The notes below the pieces were generated by a model. The model made no database searches and was not told the origin of the DNA. It saw only the letters and a program-made list of their open reading frames with translations. From Rhizobium leguminosarum (lineage in GTDB: Bacteria; Pseudomonadota; Alphaproteobacteria; Rhizobiales; Rhizobiaceae), in NCBI RefSeq assembly GCF_004123835.1, contig NZ_MZMU01000012.1, forward strand, positions 434,001 to 498,000: a DNA stretch of 64,000 bases. The letters run 5' to 3'. Of the stretch, positions 47,390 through 55,892 are shown one piece after another; position 1 is the stretch's first letter, and each line of letters opens with the position of its first letter. The translations under genes were made by a program, and so were the position numbers.

Positions 47390-49861
47390 ATGCGGGCGAG
47401 CAATGTGTTTCATAGGACCAGGAAACAGAAGCTTCTTTCAGGCATCTGCTTAGCGGCGCTGAGTCTCGGCTGTCCGTTCGCAACTCCGGTTTCGGCGGCG
47501 ACTTACACGGCGAACAGTCAGGCGCAGCTGAACGCTGCTATCACGGCTGCGAACGCTGACCGCGACCCGACCGCCACAATCCAGCTGACCGGCACTTTTG
47601 CCGTTACATCCGCCACTTTGATCGCGCCCTCGAAACCGATCACCATCGACACAGGCGCGTTCACTCTCGCGGGCAATACCAGCGGCGGCGTTCTTTCCCT
47701 TCAGTCCGGAACAGGATCGTTCACATTGGTGGGTAACTTCGTGGGCGGCAATTTGCCGTCCGCCACGCCGAGCGTTGGCCCCGGTGTCGTTCTTCGGAAC
47801 AGCGTACGCGTGACCAATAACGGTATCATTCAGGGCGCAACCGGCCTGAGCGGAGCCGGCGGGAGCGGCGTAAGTATTTTTATGAGCGCAGCCCCAGGCA
47901 TTACCTTCGCCAACAACGGAACGGTGCGAGGCGGGACGGGTGCCACCGTCGGCGGCAGCGGGATTATGGTCTCCTCTGCGACCAATGGCGCAATCGTCAA
48001 CACTGGGTTGGTCGAGGGCGGAAACGGAGCGGAAGGAATCCTGGGTCGCACGTCCAGCGTTAGTCTCAATCTGATTAACAGTGGGACAATCCGCGCAGGC
48101 ACTGGACAGGCCAACGCGATCTTTCTGACGGCGGGCGCAACGAATGGCATCACGCTGGAACTGCAGGCCGGATCGGTGATCGAAGGCAATGTCGTCGGCA
48201 ATGCGGCTGTGGCTAATGACACGCTGCGGCTCGGCGGAACCGGCACCGACAGCTTCGACGTCTCCGCCATCGGGCCCGCCGCGCAATACCGGAATTTCGA
48301 CACATTCGAGAAGATCGGCAGCAGTACGTGGACTCTCACCGGCACGGATACATCAGCCACGAACTGGACCATCTATGACGGTACGCTTACGGTGAACGGA
48401 ACCGTCGGCGGAACGGTCGATATCCAGGCCGCCGGACGGCTGCAGGGCAACGGTCAAATCGGCACAACCGACAATGCCGGCACCGTCGCACCGGGCAATT
48501 CGATCGGCACGCTGACGATATCAGGCAACTATATTGGCAGCGGCGGCACTCTGGAGATCGAGAGCGTGCTCGGCGACGATACATCCGCGACCGACCGCCT
48601 CGTCGTCACCGGCAACACATCAGGCACCACCGATGTCAAGGTAATCAACCTCGGAGGCGGTGGCGGACAAACCGTCGAGGGCATCAAAATCGTCGATGTC
48701 GGCGGTACCTCGGCCGGCTCCTTCTCGCTGCTCGGCGACTATGTGTTCGAGGGCGATCAGGCCGTTGTCGGCGGCGCCTATGCCTATCGACTTTACCAAG
48801 GGGGTGTCAGCACGCCGGCTGACGGCGACTGGTATCTGCGCTCAGCCGTTCTCGATGCCGCCGGCACCGCGACCGGCCCACTCTATTCGCCTGCCGTGCC
48901 GCTCTACGAGGCCTATGCCGGCGTGCTGCAGAGCCTCAATGAGTTCGGCACACTGCGCCAGCGCACCGGCGGCCGCGAGGTGGACGGTGGCCAATCCGCC
49001 GACGCCGCCCAGAACGACCCTTCCAAGGCGATCTGGACCCGCATCGACGGGACGCATTCGCATTTCGAGCCGGAAACCTCGACGTCCGGCACCGAATATG
49101 ACGTCAACAGCTGGACGCTGCAGGCCGGCGTCGACGGATTGCTGCACGAAAGCGGGGCGGGCGTGCTGATCGGCGGGCTCAGCTTTCATGTCGATACGGC
49201 CTCGGCAGACGTCTCTTCGCGCTTCGGCAAGGGCGACATCGACACCACAGGCTACGGCTTCGACGGCACCTTGACCTGGTACGGCAACAGCGGCTTCTAC
49301 ATCGATACGCAGGCTGGCGTGACCTGGTACAGCAGTGATCTCCAATCCTCGACGCTTCACACCACGCTTGCCGACGACAATGACGGCTTGGGCTATGGGC
49401 TCAGCGTCGAAGCCGGCCAGAAGATTGCGCTGACCAACCAATGGTCGCTGACGCCGCAGGCGCAGCTTGCTTATTCCTCCGTGCGTTTCGATGACTTCAC
49501 CGATACCTATGGCGCCGCCACATCGCTCGACGACGGCGACAGCCTGACCGGCCGTCTCGGCATCTCAGCCGACTATGACAGCGACTGGAAGGATGGCTCC
49601 GGAAGGACCAGCCGCTCGAAGCTCTACGGCATCGCCAATCTCTACTACGACTTCCTCGAAGGCTCGGATGTCGATGTCTCCGGGACCAGCCTCGTCAGCG
49701 AGAACCAGGCGCTCTGGGGCGGCCTTGGGATGGGAGGCTCGCTCACTTGGGCGGACGACCGCTATGCAGTCAACGGCGAAGCCTTTGCCCGTACCAGCCT
49801 CAAGGACTTCGGCGACAGCAACGCCATCGGGGCGAAGGTTGGGTTCAGTGTGAAATGGTAG
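47390..49861 (+). CDS. Autotransporter outer-membrane protein
   Basis: With the ATG at 47390 (GGGGGCGG site) the product has 823 residues: an extended signal peptide (about 1-36, …PVSAA), a repetitive passenger rich in Gly, Thr, Asn and Ala with beta-helix-like repeats such as NNGIIQGATG, NNGTVRGGTG, NTGLVEGGNG and NSGTIRAGTG, and an autotransporter beta-domain (about 540-823) ending GFSVKW. Type Va secretion exposes the passenger outside. The passenger has no enzyme motif I can see, so adhesion or biofilm roles are plausible but unproven. Monocistronic. Confidence 0.9.
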   Translation: MRASNVFHRTRKQKLLSGICLAALSLGCPFATPVSAATYTANSQAQLNAAITAANADRDPTATIQLTGTFAVTSATLIAPSKPITIDTGAFTLAGNTSGGVLSLQSGTGSFTLVGNFVGGNLPSATPSVGPGVVLRNSVRVTNNGIIQGATGLSGAGGSGVSIFMSAAPGITFANNGTVRGGTGATVGGSGIMVSSATNGAIVNTGLVEGGNGAEGILGRTSSVSLNLINSGTIRAGTGQANAIFLTAGATNGITLELQAGSVIEGNVVGNAAVANDTLRLGGTGTDSFDVSAIGPAAQYRNFDTFEKIGSSTWTLTGTDTSATNWTIYDGTLTVNGTVGGTVDIQAAGRLQGNGQIGTTDNAGTVAPGNSIGTLTISGNYIGSGGTLEIESVLGDDTSATDRLVVTGNTSGTTDVKVINLGGGGGQTVEGIKIVDVGGTSAGSFSLLGDYVFEGDQAVVGGAYAYRLYQGGVSTPADGDWYLRSAVLDAAGTATGPLYSPAVPLYEAYAGVLQSLNEFGTLRQRTGGREVDGGQSADAAQNDPSKAIWTRIDGTHSHFEPETSTSGTEYDVNSWTLQAGVDGLLHESGAGVLIGGLSFHVDTASADVSSRFGKGDIDTTGYGFDGTLTWYGNSGFYIDTQAGVTWYSSDLQSSTLHTTLADDNDGLGYGLSVEAGQKIALTNQWSLTPQAQLAYSSVRFDDFTDTYGAATSLDDGDSLTGRLGISADYDSDWKDGSGRTSRSKLYGIANLYYDFLEGSDVDVSGTSLVSENQALWGGLGMGGSLTWADDRYAVNGEAFARTSLKDFGDSNAIGAKVGFSVKW

Positions 49862-50039
49862 CGGGATGGCTGCCGGAGCGCCCAGGTCGGAAGTCGACAT
49901 CAAGGGTCAGGTTGTCAGAATTTCGATCGAGCGAGCAATTGATTTCGTCATGTAGCGATCTACTTTCGCGGCAGTGTCGAGGCTTCGGTATCGGTCGAGG
50001 GCTGCACGCAAAGCCGGTGTGACCGTAGGGGGAGAGACT

Positions 50040-50954
50040 TTGAAATATCTGCGCACGACGCTTGGGCCTAAGAGCAAATCCGAACTTGGGATGATCCTCC
50101 CGCACGAACACGTCTTCGTCGACCTCAGGACGCCTGACCAGCCCGGTTATGCTGAAGCAGTGACCGAAGACGTCGTTCGGCTGATGGCCCCCGAAATCGA
50201 GCGGATCAAGAAGCTCGGGGTGACGGCACTGGTCGAATGCTCGACGGGCGGCGTCGGACGCCGTGCGGATATCGATCTTGCCGTGTCGCTCGCGACGGAT
50301 TTTCCGATCGTCGTTCCCACCGGCAATTACCGTGAACCCTGGATTCCCGAATGGGTCCGCCATGCTTCGGAGAAGGAGCTGGAGGCGTGGATGCTTGCCG
50401 AGCTGACGGAGCAGATCGACGAGACCGGGTTCCAGGCAGGCTGGATCAAGCTCAGCGCCGGCGATGACGGCATGACGGTGCTCGAGACGAAAATCCTGCG
50501 CGCAGCCGCGCGCGCCGCGGCGCAGACAGACGCCGTCATCGGCAGTCATACGATCAGAGGACGGGTCGTCATGGATCAGCTCGATGTCATCGAGGCAGAG
50601 GGCTACAGGGCCGACAGGTTCATCTCGATCCATACGCAGGAAGAAAAGGACTTCGCCTATAATGTCGCCGTCGCCGAGCGGGGCGCCTGGATCGAATATG
50701 ACCACGTCGGCCGGGCCGGGGATGACGAGGTGGCGGAGCTGGTGATCAAGGCGCTGGGGGCGGGCTGCGGCGACCGCCTGTTGCTGAGCCATGACCGGGG
50801 CTGGTTCGATCCGGCGCTGCCGATGGGCGGGACACCCAAGCCGTACACCCATCTTTCCACGGCCCTGCTGCCCGAACTGAAACGGCGGGGCATAGACGAC
50901 GGCACACTGGTGCGCCTGACCCACGACAATCCGTTCGAGGCTTTCGCCCGATAG
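50040..50954 (+). CDS. Phosphotriesterase-family hydrolase
   Basis: I choose the TTG at 50040, five bases after GGGGGAGAG; a GTG seven codons upstream is the alternative. The 304-residue protein has the amidohydrolase metal ligands of the PTE group: His pair in PHEHVFVDL, Lys in AGWIKLSAG (the carbamylated bridge), His in GSHTIRG, His in ISIHTQEE and Asp in LLSHDRGW. Members hydrolyse lactones or phosphotriesters; for most the natural substrate is unknown. Single gene. Confidence 0.88.
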   Translation: MKYLRTTLGPKSKSELGMILPHEHVFVDLRTPDQPGYAEAVTEDVVRLMAPEIERIKKLGVTALVECSTGGVGRRADIDLAVSLATDFPIVVPTGNYREPWIPEWVRHASEKELEAWMLAELTEQIDETGFQAGWIKLSAGDDGMTVLETKILRAAARAAAQTDAVIGSHTIRGRVVMDQLDVIEAEGYRADRFISIHTQEEKDFAYNVAVAERGAWIEYDHVGRAGDDEVAELVIKALGAGCGDRLLLSHDRGWFDPALPMGGTPKPYTHLSTALLPELKRRGIDDGTLVRLTHDNPFEAFAR

Positions 50955-51010
50955 GGGAGTGGCCGGGCACGATCCAATATCATCTATCCCCAATTGGCTT
51001 GCCTCTGTTA

Positions 51011-51865
51011 CTAGACGCACATCGATCCTGCGACATGTTCGTCGATGGCGGAAATGATCTCTTCCCAATCTCCGGGATGAAGTTCGTGGCCGCCACCTTC
51101 GATCTTCACGAACTTCGCATCTTTCACAGTCCGCGCGAGTGTCTCTCCGTGCGTCGGCGGAAAGACCGGATCAGCGGTGCCGTGAAGGACGAGAAGCGGC
51201 ACGTTCATCTCGTTGTGCCGGCCCCGCCATGTCTCGCCGATCTCAAAGAGGACGCTGTGGTTGGTGGCGCTCAGATAGCCTCCGGAGCGGTCGAAGTCCC
51301 GTTCGAGGAAGGCTCGAGTTCCGGCTTCGTCGAATGGACGTGCCATTCCGGCGGTCAGGCGCAAATCCTCGACCAGGTACGCGACCGCGTCCGCCCGGTC
51401 CGACCAGTCCGCCTCCACGGCCATATGTTCCAGCCAGGCCTCGCCGCTCGGAGGGAAATGGGATGTATCCACACCGACCGGCGAGGTACTGATCGCCGTT
51501 AGGGAAAGCACGCGTTCCGAGCTCTTCAGTGCGGCCACCTGCCCGACCATGCCGCCGAGGGAAAAGCCGACGATATGAGCGTTCGGGATTCCGTAACCGT
51601 CGAGCACGCGGAAGACGTCATCGACGGCGTCCTCGAAAGTGTAGCCGGGCCGACCGGGCGGATATTTGGTCGAAAGGCCGGAATCGCGCTGGTCGTAGCG
51701 GATCACGAAGCGACCCCGTTCGGCGAGCCGGCGGCAGAATTCCTCCGGCCACCACAGCATCGACGCCATTCCGCCCATGATCAGAAGTAACGGCGGCTGG
51801 TTCGGATTGCCGAAGCTCTGCGTCGCGAGCTCGACCCCGTCAGTGCGGATCATCAGCCCACTCAT
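51011..51865 (-). CDS. Alpha/beta-hydrolase
   Basis: The ATG at 51865 overlaps the GST stop by ATGA; the frame is open before it but has no better start. The 284-residue protein has an alpha/beta-hydrolase core: PLLLIMGGMASMLWWPEEFCRRLAERGRFVIRYDQRDSGLST, the nucleophile elbow GFSLGGM, then VLHGTADPVFPP (acid) and GGGHELHP (His). The GGMASMLWW oxyanion stretch and RYDQRDSG are typical of the epoxide-hydrolase/haloperoxidase-like branch. It is transcribed with the GST gene. Confidence 0.9.
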   Translation of the reverse strand: MSGLMIRTDGVELATQSFGNPNQPPLLLIMGGMASMLWWPEEFCRRLAERGRFVIRYDQRDSGLSTKYPPGRPGYTFEDAVDDVFRVLDGYGIPNAHIVGFSLGGMVGQVAALKSSERVLSLTAISTSPVGVDTSHFPPSGEAWLEHMAVEADWSDRADAVAYLVEDLRLTAGMARPFDEAGTRAFLERDFDRSGGYLSATNHSVLFEIGETWRGRHNEMNVPLLVLHGTADPVFPPTHGETLARTVKDAKFVKIEGGGHELHPGDWEEIISAIDEHVAGSMCV

Positions 51866-52443
51866 GCCAGGCCCTCGCGGTGCAGCGCGGCTTGCACCGC
51901 CGGCCGTTGTTCGATCCGTGCGATGTATTCGCCTAGCGGCTCGGGCAGAGTGAATCCGAGTTGAGCTGCGCCCCACGCGAGTTGGAAAAGATAGGCATCA
52001 GCGACCGTGAAGGTCTCTCCGAACAGATAGCCCCGCTCAAGTCGGCCGGCGACGAAGCCGAACCAGTGCACTATTTGCTGGCCCGTCGGCTCCCTGGCTT
52101 CCTCCGGAAGCGATAGGTAGGTGGGAAAGCGCTTGTGAATCTCGGTTGCGATAAAGCTCAGCATCTCGAGCAGGCGGACGCGGCCCAGATGACCCTGCGG
52201 TGCCAACTCCGGTGCGCGGTCGGCGATCCAAGCCAGGATGGCAACATTTTCGGTCAGCACCTCACCATCGTCGAACATAAGGGCGGGCACATAGCCCGTC
52301 GGATTGATGTCCATGTATGGACCGCCCCCTTCAATCTGCTTCGTCTCTAGGTCGACCTTGACCAGGTCGAATTGAATTCCAGCCTCCAGCATGGCGATGT
52401 GGTCCGCCAAGCTGGAGAATCCGGGCGCAGAGTAAAGTTTCAT
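51862..52443 (-). CDS. Glutathione S-transferase-family protein
   Basis: The 193-residue protein has a thioredoxin-like N-terminal domain (MKLYSAPGFSSLADHIAMLEAGIQFDLVKVDLETKQ, then NPTGYVPALMFDDGEVLTENVAILAWIA) and a helical C-terminal domain with FTVADAYLFQLAWGA. GST enzymes conjugate glutathione to electrophiles. The catalytic Ser or Cys site at the N-terminus is APGFSS. It leads a two-gene unit with the alpha/beta-hydrolase, pointing to detoxification of an ester-like or halogenated compound. Confidence 0.9.
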   Translation of the reverse strand: MKLYSAPGFSSLADHIAMLEAGIQFDLVKVDLETKQIEGGGPYMDINPTGYVPALMFDDGEVLTENVAILAWIADRAPELAPQGHLGRVRLLEMLSFIATEIHKRFPTYLSLPEEAREPTGQQIVHWFGFVAGRLERGYLFGETFTVADAYLFQLAWGAAQLGFTLPEPLGEYIARIEQRPAVQAALHREGLA

Positions 52444-52877
52444 CCAACCGTTCCTTTCTTCGTTTCATATGCCCATGGTCCAAGAAGAGGTGGGTAGGGT
52501 CAGGCGGTTACCCGATCGCCCGCGTTCAGACGTCCTCTTCATGTCCGCATACTGTGGCTAAGGTGGGGGGTGCCGCATCGGGCATATTCAGTAGGACCGG
52601 TTTGAAATGCACATCCGGGGGGCAGAGAAATCCAGTCGAACCGACTGAGCGCATCTAGTCGGCGCGCTCTGCATCAACCGCAACTCTGCCTTTGGAAGGC
52701 CAGCCTGCTGGTGTTTACTAACCGTTGGGATCGGGCAGCCTGCTGCCGGTTGTACACATGGGATGATTATGGCTTCATCTCTGCAATCTCGAATTCCAGG
52801 TATCGGAGCATTTTGTGTCGACTTTGATCGCTCTGGCTTGCTGGGGCTTTTTCAGAAATCGACGGCGATACCAGGAT
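52444..52877. other. Intergenic region, no gene seen
   Basis: In 434 bases I found no frame with a ribosome site or motif, no strong palindrome and no repeat shared with the rest of the window. It should contain the GST promoter and the end of the GNAT transcript. Confidence 0.5.
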
Positions 52878-53414
52878 CTATGAGAGGCCGCGCTCTTCGA
52901 ACAAAAGCGCCATGCTGATCGCATCGATGAACCGACCGTCGATGCGCGCCGCACGCCGGGCGATGCCTTCGCGGGCAAATCCCATCTTTTCGTAGAGAGC
53001 GATAGCACGGGCGTTGTCTTCGTAAACATCGAGTTCGACCCTTACGAAACCGGCTTCCTGCGCCGCTTTCAATGTGGTCTGGACGAGCCTTCGTCCCAGA
53101 CCCCTGCCGCGATAGGCGGGAAGGACCCCCATTCCGAGGTTTCCGCGATGGGCGTGCGACGGGAAAAAATGCCGGCTGATGTCGCACCAACCGACGACCT
53201 GGTTCTGCGCGACGGCAACGAATTGCGGATTGCCCTTCGCAATCATGCCCATCACGAACTCACGTGTTTGCGGCAGCGGAGTTGCTTCCAGCATGGACAG
53301 GTATTTTTTCTCCCGCGCGACCACGTCGAGCGCATGATGAAAGCTGTCGATATGGGCGGCAGCGATCGGCTCGATCCTGATGCCTGACGTATCCGACGAT
53401 GCTGCTGCATCCAT
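52878..53414 (-). CDS. GNAT-family N-acetyltransferase
   Basis: The ATG at 53414 follows AAGGAG. The 178-residue protein has the GNAT fold: NLGMGVLPAYRGRGLGRRLVQTTLKAAQEAGFVRVELDVYEDNARAIALYEKMGF, with the R-G-R-G-L-G-R acetyl-CoA loop and the ALYEKMGF motif. The pattern resembles PhnO/RimI-like small-molecule or protein acetyltransferases. The acceptor is unknown. Divergent from a histidine kinase gene across 86 bases. Confidence 0.9.
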   Translation of the reverse strand: MDAAASSDTSGIRIEPIAAAHIDSFHHALDVVAREKKYLSMLEATPLPQTREFVMGMIAKGNPQFVAVAQNQVVGWCDISRHFFPSHAHRGNLGMGVLPAYRGRGLGRRLVQTTLKAAQEAGFVRVELDVYEDNARAIALYEKMGFAREGIARRAARIDGRFIDAISMALLFEERGLS

Positions 53415-53500
53415 GTGCTTCTCCTTCAAGGTCGCGAAATGCCTATAGGAGACATGCCGCAGACCCGCACGGGAGCGCATAATTCACGGTCCGTCAACCT

Positions 53501-55246
53501 TTGCGTGTCAATTTCCAGGTAAGGGGCGCCATCAAAAGGTTGCAGGTGTTGAAGGTCGGGCTCACATCCCACATTACGTTCGTCTTGGTAACGCTCACCT
53601 GCGCTGCGGCTGTGTTGCTGTGCGGATTTGCATGGCTCGCGGCGGTGAAGGTCGATGATCTGTCGCTGCGCCGGCAGGCCGACTTCGTTCGGCAGGGACT
53701 GGAAGAGCAGCTGGCGGCACTTCCCCGGGAGCAGGAAAGCGTCACCAAATGGGATGATGCCTTCCTTTATGCCAAGCAGCGAAACCATGATTGGCTGCTC
53801 GACAATGTCGGCCAGTGGACGAGCCGGTATTTCGGGCACGATAGGACCTATATCTTCGACGATACCAATCGCCTGATGTTTGCGTTCCGCGACGGCGCGG
53901 ATGCCATGCCGCCACGGCTCGGTGACGATGACGGCCAAGAAATGACCGCTTTCGCCGGAGAGATGCGCGCCGCTCTTGTCGAGCGGGCTGCAGAGCCCGG
54001 CGCCGAACCGATTGGTCAACTGGCCACGGTTCGGACGATCATGATCGGCAACAGGCCGGCGATAACAAGCGCGCGTCCCATTCTGCCGGCCTCGGCCAGG
54101 ATGCAGATCGAAGCGGGCCAGGAGTTCATCGCCGTCTCGGTCAAGTTCATCGATGGAGAAACCGCCGAAAGCATCGCCCATCATGCGCTGCTCGAAGGAT
54201 TGCATTTCTCGCCTTCGAAAGGTGAGGACGAGCGGGCGCAAGTGCCGGTGTCGTCCCATGATGGCGGCACGATCGGCTATCTCGTCTGGCCGCCTATCCG
54301 GCCCGGATTCATGCTGCTTCGGCAGATCGCACCGGCGGGGCTCGGCTGCCTGGCGCTGCTGATCGCCGTCGTGTTCTGGCTCGGACGAGGTCTTCATCGC
54401 ACCTCGCTGACCCTGCTGGACAGCCAGGCGCAGCTCACCCATCACCGCAACCATCTGGAAGAGATGGTGGCCGATCGGACGACCGAGATCGAAAGGCAGC
54501 GAGAGGAACTGGACCGCCTGCTGGTGCATGAGCGCCAGGTGAACGCGCTCCAGCGCCAGTTCGTCGCCATGGCTTCGCACGAGTTTCGCACGCCGCTCGC
54601 CATCATCGACGCCGCTGCTCAGCGGCTCTGCCGCTCGACGACCAGCGTCAGCGGCGATTACGTTCACGAAAAAGCCGGCGTGATCCGAAGCGCTGTCGTG
54701 CGCATGGTCGACCTGATGGAGAGCATCCTCGCCAGCGGCCGGCTCGAAACCGGACAGATCACACTGAAGCGCAGCGAAGGCGATCTGAAAGCCCTGCTCG
54801 TCACCTGCTGCGACAGGCAGCGCCATCTCAGCCGCACGCATGTGTTCCATCTCGATCTTGAGCCAATACCGGATGTATTGACGTTCGACCGCAGCGCGAT
54901 GGAACAGGTCTTCACCAACCTGATTTCGAACGCCGTCAAATATTCGCCCAACGCGCCTGACATTCATGTTCGCGCCCGGGTCGACGAGAAGACGGTGGAG
55001 ATCGCCATCTCTGACAGCGGCATCGGTATGGATGCGGAGGATCTGCCGAAGCTATTCCAGCCCTATTATCGCGCCCGCAGCGCGACGGGTATTGCCGGAA
55101 CGGGCATCGGCCTCAACGTCGTCAAGCAGGTCGTCGAACTGCATGGCGGCACCGTCGAGGTGACCAGCGAGCTCGGCAAGGGCACAACATTCACCATTCT
55201 TTTGCCAGTAGAGTTTCTATTGTCGGATCAACAAGTCGCAGCTTAA
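53501..55246 (+). CDS. Sensor histidine kinase with CHASE4-type periplasmic domain
   Basis: The TTG start gives 581 residues; a GTG at 53546 is an alternative. An N-terminal span (about 25-49) and a second (about 278-297) bound a periplasmic region that begins like CHASE4 (SVTKWDDAFLYAKQRNHDWLLDNVG). A coiled-coil (about 305-350) leads straight to the kinase, with little or no HAMP: H-box MASHEFRTPLAII (His360), N-box NLISNAVKYSPN, DSGIGM, and GTGIGLNVVKQVVELHGG. The gene is followed 10 bases later by a single-receiver response regulator, forming a two-component unit. Signal unknown. Confidence 0.92.
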   Translation: MRVNFQVRGAIKRLQVLKVGLTSHITFVLVTLTCAAAVLLCGFAWLAAVKVDDLSLRRQADFVRQGLEEQLAALPREQESVTKWDDAFLYAKQRNHDWLLDNVGQWTSRYFGHDRTYIFDDTNRLMFAFRDGADAMPPRLGDDDGQEMTAFAGEMRAALVERAAEPGAEPIGQLATVRTIMIGNRPAITSARPILPASARMQIEAGQEFIAVSVKFIDGETAESIAHHALLEGLHFSPSKGEDERAQVPVSSHDGGTIGYLVWPPIRPGFMLLRQIAPAGLGCLALLIAVVFWLGRGLHRTSLTLLDSQAQLTHHRNHLEEMVADRTTEIERQREELDRLLVHERQVNALQRQFVAMASHEFRTPLAIIDAAAQRLCRSTTSVSGDYVHEKAGVIRSAVVRMVDLMESILASGRLETGQITLKRSEGDLKALLVTCCDRQRHLSRTHVFHLDLEPIPDVLTFDRSAMEQVFTNLISNAVKYSPNAPDIHVRARVDEKTVEIAISDSGIGMDAEDLPKLFQPYYRARSATGIAGTGIGLNVVKQVVELHGGTVEVTSELGKGTTFTILLPVEFLLSDQQVAA

Positions 55247-55256
55247 GGAAGAGCTC

Positions 55257-55658
55257 ATGGTTACAGTCCTGTGCATAGAAGACGAAGTCGAGATCCGGAA
55301 CCTCCTCGTCGAAGAATTGAGCGAAGCCGGCTATAAGACGCTCGAGGCCTCGAACGGCGCCGAGGGACTGGAAGTGATCCTGTCGAAATGGCCCGATATC
55401 GTCATCAGCGACATTTCGATGCCTGTGATGGACGGGCACCAGCTTCTGGCGGAAATTCAGATCAATCACCCGGAGCTTTCCAACATTCCGTTCATCCTGC
55501 TGACGGCGCTGACCGACCGGGAAAACACGCTTGCCGGCCTGCGCGGCGGAGCGGCGGACTATCTGACGAAGCCGCTCGACTTCGATCTGCTGCTCGCCAA
55601 GCTCGAAGGCTGCGTGACGCGCCTTGCCAACGACAAGGCGGTTCACCGGTCGTTCTGA
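55257..55658 (+). CDS. Single-domain response regulator
   Basis: The 133-residue protein is a receiver only: acidic pair in IEDEVE, phosphoacceptor Asp52 in DIVISDISMPVMDGH, Thr83 in LLTALTDREN and Lys105 in DYLTKPLDF. It has no output domain, so it must act by binding another protein or by phosphotransfer. It is co-transcribed with the CHASE4 kinase. The hairpin 67 bases after its stop may end the transcript. Confidence 0.93.
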   Translation: MVTVLCIEDEVEIRNLLVEELSEAGYKTLEASNGAEGLEVILSKWPDIVISDISMPVMDGHQLLAEIQINHPELSNIPFILLTALTDRENTLAGLRGGAADYLTKPLDFDLLLAKLEGCVTRLANDKAVHRSF

Positions 55659-55724
55659 CGTTTGACGGTGGGACGTGCGTGCGGGCTGCGCGACATATCC
55701 CGTTCCACGCCTTGCGCGATTTTG

Positions 55725-55752
55725 CCATTGCCGGTTCAGCCGGCAATGGTTT
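55725..55752 (+). terminator. Hairpin after the kinase-regulator unit
   Basis: CCATTGCCGG (55725-55734) pairs with CCGGCAATGG (55740-55749) around 5 bases, then TTT. The stem is perfect but the T-run is short; it lies between convergent transcripts. Confidence 0.55.
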
Positions 55753-55892
55753 CCCTGATGGAAGACGATCTTTCAGCAGATGGTTGTTCTCAATGGGCCG
55801 GCATCGAAGATCGCGCAATGGCGCTGCGGCCGCATTCCTATTCGAGAAGCCGGTAGACCCCGTGCTTCGTGATGGCCGATCGTTCCTCCGGC

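Noticed and set aside
53426..54967. Reverse frame of 513 codons opposite the histidine kinase
   Set aside because: The forward frame has all kinase boxes; the reverse frame has no recognisable domain.
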